Positions 21,100 through 30,832 of a DNA stretch of 64,000 nucleotides are shown one piece after another; within the stretch, counting starts at the first letter, position 1; each line of letters begins with the position of its first letter. The stretch covers positions 1-64,000 of the forward strand of contig BGOJ01000001.1 in assembly GCA_003569185.1 (NCBI GenBank), given 5' to 3'. A program made the position numbers and the translations under genes. The DNA comes from Candidatus Planktophila sp. (GTDB lineage Bacteria > Actinomycetota > Actinomycetes > Nanopelagicales > Nanopelagicaceae). The notes below the pieces were generated by a model. The model was not told where the DNA came from. It worked only from the letters and a program-made list of their open reading frames with translations, and did not search any database.

Positions 21100-21486
21100 A
21101 TGCCTACTGGTCGAGTTAAATGGTTTAGTTTAGAAAAAGGTTTTGGATTTATTTCCAATGATGAAGGTGAAGATGTTTACCTTGCCGCTGCGGCATTGCC
21201 GGAGGGTGTAACAACTGTAAAGCCTGGTACAAAATTAGATTTCTCAATTGCAGATGGTCGTCGTGGACCACAAGCACTTTCTGTTTCAATTGTTGAAGCA
21301 CCACCAACTATGGCAACTGGTTCTCGTGGTAAAAATGATGATTTAGCAGCAATGATTGAAGATACGATCAAAATTTTAGATCGCTTTGGTAATGGTTTGC
21401 GTAGTGGCAAAAGCTCATCTGCTGCAGATGGTGAGCGATTAGCTAAAGTTTTGCGCGGTATTGCCTCCCAGATTGATGGGAATTAA
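21100..21486 (+). CDS. cold-shock domain protein with C-terminal extension (CspB-like)
   Basis: A 128-aa protein. The N-terminal cold-shock domain (about 1-65) has VKWFSLEKGFGFIS (RNP1 type) and DVYL in place of the usual DVFVH. The helical C-terminal extension of about 60 residues is typical of the longer mycobacterial Csp paralogue. It probably binds single-stranded RNA or DNA. GAAGGGAGA is a good Shine-Dalgarno sequence before the ATG. The 3' end overlaps the convergent DUF2530 gene by 4 bases. Confidence 0.92.
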   Translation: MPTGRVKWFSLEKGFGFISNDEGEDVYLAAAALPEGVTTVKPGTKLDFSIADGRRGPQALSVSIVEAPPTMATGSRGKNDDLAAMIEDTIKILDRFGNGLRSGKSSSAADGERLAKVLRGIASQIDGN

Positions 21487-21659
21487 AGCGCACCTTTTCG
21501 ACCACGCTTGATGGTGTAACGAAGTCCCATTGCGCCAAATGCTGCGCCAATTACGCATATCCACAAGACATTAGTATCCGCGTTCATCACAATCGCAAAT
21601 ACAAACGCGATTATCCAAAGCACAATGCCTAAGGCAATTACAAAGATTGCTTCCTTCAT
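21483..21659 (-). CDS. DUF2530 family small membrane protein
   Basis: A 58-aa protein with two predicted transmembrane helices (about residues 4-25 and 30-46) and a basic C-terminus, matching DUF2530. The ATG at 21659 follows AGGAG at ideal spacing, so a longer in-frame start 15 codons upstream is rejected. It lies downstream of serC and of the 27-codon ORF on the same strand, probably in one transcript. Its function is unknown. Confidence 0.8.
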   Translation of the reverse strand: MKEAIFVIALGIVLWIIAFVFAIVMNADTNVLWICVIGAAFGAMGLRYTIKRGRKGAL

Positions 21660-21666
21660 TTTTCTC

Positions 21667-22877
<1,211 letters not shown>

Positions 22878-22880
<3 letters not shown>

Positions 22881-23531
22881 GGGGTTAAGCCGTTTAATCT
22901 GCCAATTATTATTATCATCCCTCACATATCGGATGCGATCATGCAGCCTTGAGTATCTACCCTGCCAAAACTCAATAGATTTTGGTGTTACTAAGTACCC
23001 ACCCCAATGATCTGGCATTGGAATGCTGACTCCTTCTGGCCACTTCTTCTCAAACTCAGAAAAATTCTTCTCCAGTTCTGCTCTGGAAGAAAGCTCACTA
23101 GATTGCGCACTTGCCCAAGCACCAATCTGTGAACCACGAGGCCTAGTTGCAAAGTATTTTTCTGACTCCGCCTTTGAAATCTTTGAAGCTATCCCAATCA
23201 CAATTACCTGTCGCTCAAGTGGATACCAAGGAAAAACTAAGCTGACCTGATTATTTTTTGCAATCTGCTCTGCTTTTCTTGATTGATAATTAGAAAAAAA
23301 AGTGAAGCCAGTAGCAGTTAGATCTTTTAGTAGCACGGTGCGACTTGTTGGTTGATCATTTACCGTAGTTGAAAGCACCATTGCATTTGCCTCCACCACA
23401 ATCTCATTGCTCACTGCATCCTTAAGCCAGGAATCAAATAAGACAAGTGGATCTGCTGGCAGATTGGCTTCTACTAAACCGACTTCGCCATACTGCCGGC
23501 GCATCGCTGCGATATCTTCACGATTGGTCAT
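22878..23531 (-). CDS. pdxH: pyridoxamine 5'-phosphate oxidase
   Basis: FMN flavoprotein that oxidises pyridoxine or pyridoxamine phosphate to PLP. Conserved blocks are MRRQYGEVGL, PNAMVLST-like EANAMVLSTT, RTVLLKDLTATGFTFFSNY (FMN binding), WGGYLVTPKSIEFWQG and SRLHDRI. I chose the ATG at 23531 because it leaves the usual 6-10 residues before MRRQY; ATGs at 23561 and 23570 are possible. It is divergent from citA and upstream of serC. Confidence 0.92.
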
Positions 23532-23624
23532 GGCTGTATCCAACCTCACTTTAGATCTCATTTGGTGCATTAGCGCCGAAGTAGCAGAATAGGCGCATAA
23601 CCAGATAGCAAAGGAGCACTCAAA

Positions 23625-24741
23625 GTGAGCGATGACTTCAAGCCCGGCCTAGAAGGTGTAATCGCATTTGAGTCCAAGATTGCCGAGCCCGATAAAGAGG
23701 GCAGCGCGCTTAGATATCGCGGCGTTGATATTGAAGATTTAGTTGGTCGAGTTACCTTTGGAAATGTTTGGGGTTTATTAGTTGATGATGAATTTAATCC
23801 AGGACTTCCACCCGCTGAACCATTCTTAATTCCAGTACATACTGGTGATGTACGAGTGGATGTGCAATCTGCAATTGCCATGCTTACGCCAGCTTGGGGA
23901 TTAAAGCCACTACTTAGATATTTCAGATGAAGAGGCGAGAAATAATTTAGCAAGAGTTTCAGTAATGGTTCTTTCTTATGTTGCCCAATCTGCCCGCGGC
24001 ACAATCGCGCAAGCAATTCCACAATCAGAGATTGATAAAGCACACACAGTTGTTGAGCGAATGATGATTCGCTGGCGAGGTGAACCAGATCCAGTGCATG
24101 TGCGGGCAATTGATGCCTACTTTGTTTCAGCTGCTGAACATGGCATGAACGCCTCAACATTTACTGGCCGAGTTATTGCATCAACTGGAGCAGATGTTGC
24201 CGCCTCCATCTCTGGTGCGATTGGTGCGATGAGTGGACCATTACATGGTGGTGCTCCTGCTCGAGTATTAAGCATGATTGAAGCGGTTGAAAAGTCAGGA
24301 AATGCTGAAAGTTATGTGAAATCAATTTTGGATAAGGGTGAGCGATTGATGGGCTTTGGTCACCGGGTTTATCGCGCTGAAGATCCGCGCGCCCGCACAT
24401 TGCGTAGAACTGCAAAAGAGTTAAATGCACCAAGGTATGAGGTTGCGCTCGCTCTTGAAAAAGCAGCGCTATCTGAATTAAAGCAACGTCAACCAGATCG
24501 AGTTTTAGAAACCAATGTTGAGTTTTGGGCAGCAATTGTTTTAGATTTCGCCCAAGTTCCAGCAAATCTATTTACTTCAATGTTTACTGCAGCCAGAACT
24601 GCCGGCTGGTCTGCACATATCCTGGAACAAAAGCGAACTGGTCGAATTATTCGTCCATCAGCTAGATATGTTGGACCAGGGCCAAGAAAGCCACAAGATG
24701 TTAAGGGTTGGGATGCTTCGGTGGAATCCCTACATAACTAA
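23625..24741 (+). CDS. citA: citrate synthase (CitA type), frameshifted
   Basis: Condenses acetyl-CoA and oxaloacetate. It is close to mycobacterial CitA: AFESKIAEPDKEGSALRYRG, HGMNASTFTGRVI, SGPLHGGAPARVL, GFGHRVYRAEDPRA (catalytic His) and VLDFAQVPANLF (catalytic Asp). The GTG at 23625 follows AAGGAG. The frame breaks at about 23916 (CTTAGAT); deleting one A joins LKPLL to DISDEEARNNL and gives about 371 aa, the normal length. It is likely the only citrate synthase of a small genome, so the break is probably a sequence error. Confidence 0.94.
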
Positions 24742-24751
24742 GCCTTTCTTA

Positions 24752-24768
24752 AATAACAATTTGTTATT
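24752..24768. repeat. perfect inverted repeat between citA and the sugar importer
   Basis: AATAACAA, one base, TTGTTATT: a 17-bp palindrome 11 bases after the citA stop and 110 bases before the binding-protein gene. It could be a regulator operator for the importer or a weak citA terminator (a T5 tract follows at 24776-24780). No regulator gene is adjacent. Confidence 0.45.
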
Positions 24769-24878
24769 TTGCCCCTTTTTACCTTAATTCACCCCGGCCA
24801 ACTGTGGCTAAACAGGGTAAAAACTAGTTGAATTGAGTTGTTGTCTAAGAGGCAGCAAAATCCTAGGAGGATCATTTA

Positions 24879-26141
24879 ATGCAAAAGAAATTAATTGCAA
24901 AGGGTTTGGCATCTACATTAGTACTTGCTCTAGTTGCAGGTCTAAACATAGTGCCAGCTCAAGCAGCAGATAAAGAGTTGGTTGTTTGGGCCGATGAAAC
25001 TCGCGGACCTAACCTAACCAAAGTATTTGCAGCAAAAGGTGACTGGGTTTCCGGTTACAAAATTACTGTCAAATCTTTTTCAAGCTTTGATGCACTAAAG
25101 GATGCAGTAGATAAGGCAACTGATCTAACTGGTCCAGATATTATTGTTGGTGCAAATGACTGGGTGCCAACAGGCGCTAAAAATGGCAAACTTGCACCAA
25201 TTACTTTGCCAGCATCTGTGAAAGCTAGATTCACAGCAAACAACTTCTTTGATCTTTCTTATAAAGGAAGTTTGTATGGCGTTCCACTTGATATTAATAA
25301 CGTAGCCATGGTTTACAACGAAGAGTTGGTAAAGAATGCACCTAAAACTCTTGGTGAAATGGTTAACTATTACAAAGCTAACAAAGATAAAAAGAAATTA
25401 GCTGCAGGTCTATGTATTGCTGGCGGCGGAACTTCATGGGGTGCTCACTCAGTTCTATCAGCACTTGGTGGCGCTGCTTACCGAATGAAGAATGGCGCAG
25501 TTGATTCCTCAAAGGCACCAATCGATCCAGCCGACCTTGCAAAGAACATCAAGACTTATTTACTTGATGCAAATGGCAAGAGCAATGGTTTCTTCCCAGC
25601 TACTGATACTGGTTGCAAAGACAACTACCTTGACGGCAAAGTCCCATTCGCAATTATTGGAAACTGGGAGTGGCAGGACTATATGGGCCGTGGATTCCAG
25701 ATGAACTTAATGCCAGTACCTGGCGTTAAAGCTGGATCCTATGGAACTATGTTTGGTTCTGTTAGCGGCGCAATGCTGACCTCATATGCTGCAAAGCGCG
25801 GTGTTGAGGCTGGAGCAAAAGATCTATTGATCAATTTCTTTGCTTCTACAGCAGGTGCAACTGCATATCAATCTATCGAGCTTCGTCCGCCTGCCGAAAA
25901 GGGTGCACAGTCAAAGGTTGAATTCACAGCGCAACAAAATTTCGGAAAGGCTGCAAGCAAGGCCGGAATTCCTCAGATCGGTGCAATTCTTAACGGAACC
26001 ACCGGTTCAAAGAGTTACTGGGATCTGTTGCCAGCATTTTGGACAGCAGTACTTGTTAACGGCCGAGATCCATTAACCGAGGCAACAAAGATGAACAATT
26101 ACTTTGTTAAGAACATAACCGCCGGCGTTAAGGATCTATAA
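24879..26141 (+). CDS. sugar ABC transporter substrate-binding protein (family 1, MalE-like)
   Basis: A 420-aa exported binding protein. The Sec signal ends VPAQA/ADKEL near residue 29; no lipobox cysteine is present. The mature chain shows family-1 features: LVVWADETRGP, PDIIVGANDWVPTGAKNG, YGVPLDINNVAMVYNEEL and FAIIGNWEWQDY (aromatic sugar-stacking residues). TAGGAGGATC before the ATG is the strongest Shine-Dalgarno sequence in the window. It heads an operon with two permeases, separated from them by a terminator-like hairpin. An oligosaccharide such as maltose or trehalose is likely but not provable from sequence. Confidence 0.92.
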   Translation: MQKKLIAKGLASTLVLALVAGLNIVPAQAADKELVVWADETRGPNLTKVFAAKGDWVSGYKITVKSFSSFDALKDAVDKATDLTGPDIIVGANDWVPTGAKNGKLAPITLPASVKARFTANNFFDLSYKGSLYGVPLDINNVAMVYNEELVKNAPKTLGEMVNYYKANKDKKKLAAGLCIAGGGTSWGAHSVLSALGGAAYRMKNGAVDSSKAPIDPADLAKNIKTYLLDANGKSNGFFPATDTGCKDNYLDGKVPFAIIGNWEWQDYMGRGFQMNLMPVPGVKAGSYGTMFGSVSGAMLTSYAAKRGVEAGAKDLLINFFASTAGATAYQSIELRPPAEKGAQSKVEFTAQQNFGKAASKAGIPQIGAILNGTTGSKSYWDLLPAFWTAVLVNGRDPLTEATKMNNYFVKNITAGVKDL

Positions 26142-26165
26142 GAAATAAGTTAAAGAAATAAATTG

Positions 26166-26204
26166 AACTGGTGGGCTGGATTAATTTCCACCCACCAGTT
26201 TTTT
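26166..26204 (+). terminator. hairpin between binding protein and permease genes (attenuator)
   Basis: A perfect 10-bp stem (AACTGGTGGG at 26166-26175 with CCCACCAGTT at 26191-26200) followed by a T-run through 26204. Partial termination here would leave more binding-protein mRNA than permease mRNA, a common arrangement. Confidence 0.8.
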
Positions 26205-26236
26205 CAAGGCTCTACCTGCGCAGTTAAGAGGCTTAC

Positions 26237-27775
26237 TTGTTAGAAAATATATTTCGCCACCTACCTAAGGTTTTAAAGTATGTTTTTCTAGCCTTAACCT
26301 TTTCAATTCTAGTGATGTTTATTCAAAGCGCATTTGCCAAAAAAGAGTATGAAATCGGGGCATTTTTATTGTTGGCAGTAATTGCAATTGCCATAACCTA
26401 TTTAACGAATTTATCAATACCATTGAAGTTTTTCTTACCAGGAATTCTATTTTTATCAGCTTTTGTAATCGGGCCAATTCTTTACACCGTTGTTATGTCA
26501 ACCTTTCAATATCAGACAGGTAATTACATCTCTAAATCACAAGCCATTGAGCGGGTACAGATGCTAGGTATTGCTCCGGATGAAGCAAATACCACATTTG
26601 ATGTTGTGGTTGGCACATATAAAAATCAATTTGCCATTTTAGCCTCTGACTCACTCAATAAAAGATATCTAATCAGTACTACATCAGAAAGAATCGATTT
26701 AGCCTCAGACCTTTTAACAATTAATGAAAATGGAGTAGCAATAAAATCATCTGACTTTTCACCTGCCACCTCTGATGAAATTGCTGGATTGGATCGGCAA
26801 ATTTCAACTACGCGATTTAAATATGATGGTGATTACTTCATTATGTTGGAAGGAAGCTCAGTGGGTGCAGTTGCCCGGCAGGTTTTAAACTACAAAGCAA
26901 GTGAAGATAAATTTATTAATTTAGTAGATGGTAGCCAGTTTGTTGATAATGGCAGGGGCAATTACGCCAATGCGGGTAATCCAGAGGATATTTTGCAACC
27001 GGGTTGGCGATCACCTATTTGGTTCTCCCATTATCTTGATCTAGTTAAAGATGAAAGTGTTCGAAGTCCACTATTTACAGTTTTTATTTGGACAGTCATC
27101 TTTGCATTTTTAACTGTATTGACTCAGTTTGCACTCGGTTTATTAGTTGCAATTGCTATGAATAAACCAATCTGGGGAAGGAGAGTGTATAGATCTATTT
27201 TTATTCTTCCCTATGCGATGCCAAGCATCATGAGCATTTTAATTTGGGGTGGAATGTTTAATACAGAATTTGGGGCGATCAATGCGCTACTTGGCACAGA
27301 TATTGCTTGGTTTCAAAATGCAACTTTTGCCAGAGTTGCAGTAATAATGGTTAATCTGTGGTTGGGTTTTCCGTATTTCTACTTAATTACAAGTGGAGCG
27401 ATGCAAGCAATACCAAGTGAATTATCTGAGGCTGCTGCAATTGATGGAGCATCACCCAGACAAATTTTTGCCAGAATTACATTGCCATTGTTACTAAAAA
27501 TTGTAACTCCACTTTTAATAGCCTCATTTGCATTTAACTTTAATAATTTCAATCTAATTTACTTACTTACCGGCGGTGGGCCACGAAATGAGCTAGATGG
27601 TCAAATTGCTGGAGCAACTGATATTTTGATTAGTTATACCTACAAGATCGCTTTTGGCTCTAATATTCAAGATCTTGGGCTCGCCAGTGCAATTTCGGTC
27701 ATCATATTCATCATTATCGCCAGCATATCTCTTTATGGCGTTCGTAAATCTAAAGTATTGGATAGCTTCTCATGA
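26237..27775 (+). CDS. sugar ABC transporter permease, MalF-like
   Basis: A 512-aa inner-membrane permease. Three N-terminal transmembrane helices (within about 1-90) are followed by a long extracytoplasmic region (about 92-275), as in MalF, then the transport domain with six helices. The EAA loop that docks the ATPase is SELSEAAAIDGASPRQIF at about residues 393-410. A TTG at 26237 preceded by AGAGG is the best start. It overlaps the next permease by 4 bases (ATGA). Confidence 0.92.
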   Translation: MLENIFRHLPKVLKYVFLALTFSILVMFIQSAFAKKEYEIGAFLLLAVIAIAITYLTNLSIPLKFFLPGILFLSAFVIGPILYTVVMSTFQYQTGNYISKSQAIERVQMLGIAPDEANTTFDVVVGTYKNQFAILASDSLNKRYLISTTSERIDLASDLLTINENGVAIKSSDFSPATSDEIAGLDRQISTTRFKYDGDYFIMLEGSSVGAVARQVLNYKASEDKFINLVDGSQFVDNGRGNYANAGNPEDILQPGWRSPIWFSHYLDLVKDESVRSPLFTVFIWTVIFAFLTVLTQFALGLLVAIAMNKPIWGRRVYRSIFILPYAMPSIMSILIWGGMFNTEFGAINALLGTDIAWFQNATFARVAVIMVNLWLGFPYFYLITSGAMQAIPSELSEAAAIDGASPRQIFARITLPLLLKIVTPLLIASFAFNFNNFNLIYLLTGGGPRNELDGQIAGATDILISYTYKIAFGSNIQDLGLASAISVIIFIIIASISLYGVRKSKVLDSFS

Positions 27776-28623
27776 GAAAGTGGCTAGCAGATAATTTATG
27801 GCGTCATGCAGTCGGAATTCTAGTTTCATTCTTTGCTCTGTTTCCACTTTATTTAGTAATCATTTCATCGATTAACCCAACCGGTAGTTTACAAGTTTCC
27901 TCCTTTATTCCAAAAGAATTCTCATTAAATAATTATCAGAAATTATTTAATGATCCCACAATTCCATATTTGGTTTGGATGAAAAATACTTTGTTAATCT
28001 CAGCAGCAGTTGCAATACTTTCAGTGATCATTGGTGCATCTTCTGCTTTTGCATTTAGTAGATTAAGGTTTAAAGGTAAGAGATTTGGCATTCAACTGCT
28101 CTTCCTGGTTCAAATGTTTCCTGCGATATTGGCCCTATCTGCTGTTTATGTGATTATGGAGCGGGTTTATAACTTTGCTCCGGGGTATGGACTCGGCACT
28201 CAGCCAGGTTTATTACTTGTGTATTTGGGTGGGGCAATGGGAGTTAATATCTGGCTCCTTAAGGGATTTGTTGACTCAATTCCAATTGAATTGGATGAAG
28301 CAGCCAAGGTTGATGGTGCAAGTGCTATGCAAACTTACTGGCAAATTTTCATACCGCTTGCTGCTCCAATTCTTGCAGTTGTGAGTTTGCTCAGTTTTAT
28401 TGGCACATTTAATGAATTTATTCTGGCCAGACTTTTCTTAGTTGATATGAATAGTCGAACAATCGCCGTTGGATTGCAAGGTTTTATTGGCGGTCAGTAC
28501 TCACAAAACTGGGGAGCATTTGCTGCTGGATCAATAATTGCTTCTGTTCCAATTGTGATTATTTTCTTGTCGTTGCAGAAATACATAATTAGTGGGTTAA
28601 CCGCTGGCTCTGTTAAGGGTTAG
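27772..28623 (+). CDS. sugar ABC transporter permease, MalG-like
   Basis: A 283-aa permease with six predicted helices and the EAA loop IELDEAAKVDGASAMQTYW near residue 171. It is translationally coupled to the MalF-like gene and partners it as the second transmembrane subunit. No ATPase gene follows: the next gene is an esterase on the other strand, so a shared MsmX/MalK-type ATPase must be encoded elsewhere. It overlaps the convergent esterase by 11 bases. Confidence 0.92.
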   Translation: MRKWLADNLWRHAVGILVSFFALFPLYLVIISSINPTGSLQVSSFIPKEFSLNNYQKLFNDPTIPYLVWMKNTLLISAAVAILSVIIGASSAFAFSRLRFKGKRFGIQLLFLVQMFPAILALSAVYVIMERVYNFAPGYGLGTQPGLLLVYLGGAMGVNIWLLKGFVDSIPIELDEAAKVDGASAMQTYWQIFIPLAAPILAVVSLLSFIGTFNEFILARLFLVDMNSRTIAVGLQGFIGGQYSQNWGAFAAGSIIASVPIVIIFLSLQKYIISGLTAGSVKG

Positions 28624-29452
28624 TTTTTAGCCAAAAATCCAAAACCTCAGGAAGTTGCCTCGCCCATGCCCTTTCATTATGGCTTGCTCGATTAAAGACA
28701 ACACTCTTAAAGTTTTTGTTCAGGCTCCAACCAGATTTAATCATCAACTGGTCTGCTAACTGTTGGCAATCCTCATATTTTGCATCTAGGCCAGATGTTC
28801 CTCTACTCATCCAAATTTTGTGCCCATCATCTATCGGTAATCTTCTTATTAAATCCTCTACCAGAGGCTGATTACCTAAAATCCAATGTGTTGAAAGTGC
28901 GAATACAGTTTTATACAAGTCAGGATATTTTATTAATCCATACAAACTCGCTAACCCACCCATACTGGCTCCGATCATTGCTGTCTTATCAGGCACTATT
29001 TGGTGACCAATCGCTTGAGTGATTACTGGAATTATTTGCTCAGCTATTTGTTTTTGATACTCATCTCCTCGTAGTTGATCAATCTCAACACGATTTTGAA
29101 TAGGTATGTTTTCAAGTGCTGGCAGGACTCCTGATTCAAAGCTAAGTTTTGGCGTTAATTCTTTTGCTCTGCCATTTGGGTCAGACTTGCTGCTACTGTG
29201 GAAAACTCCAATAATTATTGGTGGAGGTAGTTGAGCAGTATTGAATACACGATTAGCAGTTTGCGCTAATTTCCATGTTGAGCGATAAGTTGCAGATCTA
29301 TGGTCAAATATATTTTGGCCGTCATGGGCAATAATCAAATGTTGTGTTGGCTCTGCGGGAGCCCAAAAATCCACCCGGCGTTGGCCAAAGTAGGTGGTAT
29401 TGACCATTCCCGGCACGCCGCGGAGTTGAAATTGTTTATTTATCTCCACAGA
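28613..29452 (-). CDS. esterase of the enterochelin esterase/esterase D-like family
   Basis: A cytoplasmic alpha/beta-hydrolase of about 279 aa. RRVDFWAPAEPTQHL and IAHDGQNIFD form the N-terminal strands, IGASMGGLASLYG carries the nucleophile Ser, and NRASHNERAW the catalytic His. The start is uncertain: GTG at 29452 keeps the conserved RGVPG segment, ATG at 29407 would remove it, and ATG at 29482 would overlap the divergent photolyase gene. The substrate is unknown. Confidence 0.82.
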   Translation of the reverse strand, partial: SVEINKQFQLRGVPGMVNTTYFGQRRVDFWAPAEPTQHLIIAHDGQNIFDHRSATYRSTWKLAQTANRVFNTAQLPPPIIIGVFHSSSKSDPNGRAKELTPKLSFESGVLPALENIPIQNRVEIDQLRGDEYQKQIAEQIIPVITQAIGHQIVPDKTAMIGASMGGLASLYGLIKYPDLYKTVFALSTHWILGNQPLVEDLIRRLPIDDGHKIWMSRGTSGLDAKYEDCQQLADQLMIKSGWSLNKNFKSVVFNRASHNERAWARQLPEVLDFWLKTNP

Positions 29453-29466
29453 GGCACGATAGCGCA

Positions 29467-30831
29467 ATGGCCAGCAGCTCAATTTTTTGGTTTCGCAGAG
29501 ACCTTAGATTAAATGACAATCCTGCGCTATTGGCTGCGATGGCAGAGAGTGAAGCGATACTTCCAGTTTTTATCTTAGATCCTAAGTTAATTAAAACAGC
29601 TGGTAGTAAAAGACTGGCATACCTTGGCCAATCACTTCACCATCTTGATGATTCTCTTGGAAATAAACTGCATGTTATTGCGGGGGATCAGATAACTGTT
29701 TTAAAAGATTTAATGAGTAAAAATGATGCTAGTTCAGTACACATCTCAGCTGAGTATGAACCATATGGAGCTAAGCGTGATGAAAGTATTGAAGCATCTG
29801 GAATTAAGTTAATTAGAACTGGATCTCCATATGCTGTTGCACCAGGCAGAGTTAGAAAACCAAGTGATGACACCCCCTACCGGGTGTACACACCTTTTTA
29901 TAAAGCGTGGTGTATTCATGGCTGGCGCAAACCAGCAGAATCACCTAAAAATATTAACGCGATTACGCCAAGTAAAGATGCTAGAGCATTTCCTGATTGG
30001 AAACTGCCCGACGGCACAAAAATTACTCCATCAGGTGAAGCAGCAGCACTAGAAAGATTTAAGTATTTTCAAAAAAATGGTTTAGATAATTACGATGAAG
30101 CGAGAAATCTCGCCGGGATTGATGGCACAAGTAAAATGAGTGCGCATCTAAAGTGGGGAGAAATCCACCCACGAACTTTGTTAGCACCCCTTGGCGAAAG
30201 TAAAGCCCATGATGTTTATCGCAAAGAGATTGCTTGGCGAGAGTTTTATGCAGATGTTTTGTTTCACAATCAACATACTGAAACTGATTACTACGCGCCA
30301 CAATTTGCCAGCATGCGCTATGACCAACCAGGCGAAAAATTCAAAGCGTGGTGTGAGGGTAAAACTGGTTATCCATTTGTGGATGCTGCCATGCGCCAAT
30401 TGCTAGTTGAAGGTTGGATGCATAATCGAACCCGAATGGTGGTTGCATCATTTTTAGTTAAAGATCTTCATCTTGAGTGGCAATTAGGGGAGAGATTTTT
30501 CCGTGAGCATTTAGTTGATTATGACGTGGCATCTAATGCTCATGGCTGGCAGTGGACAGCAGGTTGTGGCACAGATGCCTCTCCTTATTACCGAATCTTT
30601 AATCCAATTGAACAAGGAAAACGATTTGATGAAAATGGTGATTACGTTAGAAAGTATGTGCCAGAACTTGCTCATATTAAAGGTATTGAAATCCATGAGC
30701 CTTGGGAACATCCTGATGGCTATACCAAAGGTTATATGAAGCAAATTGTTGATCATAAAGTTGAAAGAGCTGAATCTCTGGCAAGGTTAGAAGAAATTAA
30801 AATTAATAAACCTGTTTATTCAAAGGATTAA
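29467..30831 (+). CDS. phrB: deoxyribodipyrimidine photolyase
   Basis: A 454-aa class I CPD photolyase, which uses FADH and near-UV/blue light to split pyrimidine dimers. The N-terminal antenna-binding domain starts SSIFWFRRDLRLNDNPALL. The FAD-binding domain contains EIAWREFYADVLF, GYPFVDAAMRQL, EGWMHNRTRM and CGTDASPYYRIFNP. The PP-loop and active-site blocks are all present, so a repair enzyme is likelier than a signalling cryptochrome. It fits life in sunlit surface water. The next gene starts one base after the stop. Confidence 0.95.
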   Translation: MASSSIFWFRRDLRLNDNPALLAAMAESEAILPVFILDPKLIKTAGSKRLAYLGQSLHHLDDSLGNKLHVIAGDQITVLKDLMSKNDASSVHISAEYEPYGAKRDESIEASGIKLIRTGSPYAVAPGRVRKPSDDTPYRVYTPFYKAWCIHGWRKPAESPKNINAITPSKDARAFPDWKLPDGTKITPSGEAAALERFKYFQKNGLDNYDEARNLAGIDGTSKMSAHLKWGEIHPRTLLAPLGESKAHDVYRKEIAWREFYADVLFHNQHTETDYYAPQFASMRYDQPGEKFKAWCEGKTGYPFVDAAMRQLLVEGWMHNRTRMVVASFLVKDLHLEWQLGERFFREHLVDYDVASNAHGWQWTAGCGTDASPYYRIFNPIEQGKRFDENGDYVRKYVPELAHIKGIEIHEPWEHPDGYTKGYMKQIVDHKVERAESLARLEEIKINKPVYSKD

Positions 30832-30832
30832 C

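Noticed and set aside
23570-24160. 196-codon minus-strand frame opposite citA
   Set aside because: Antisense of the conserved citrate synthase; low-complexity leucine/serine-rich translation and no start context.
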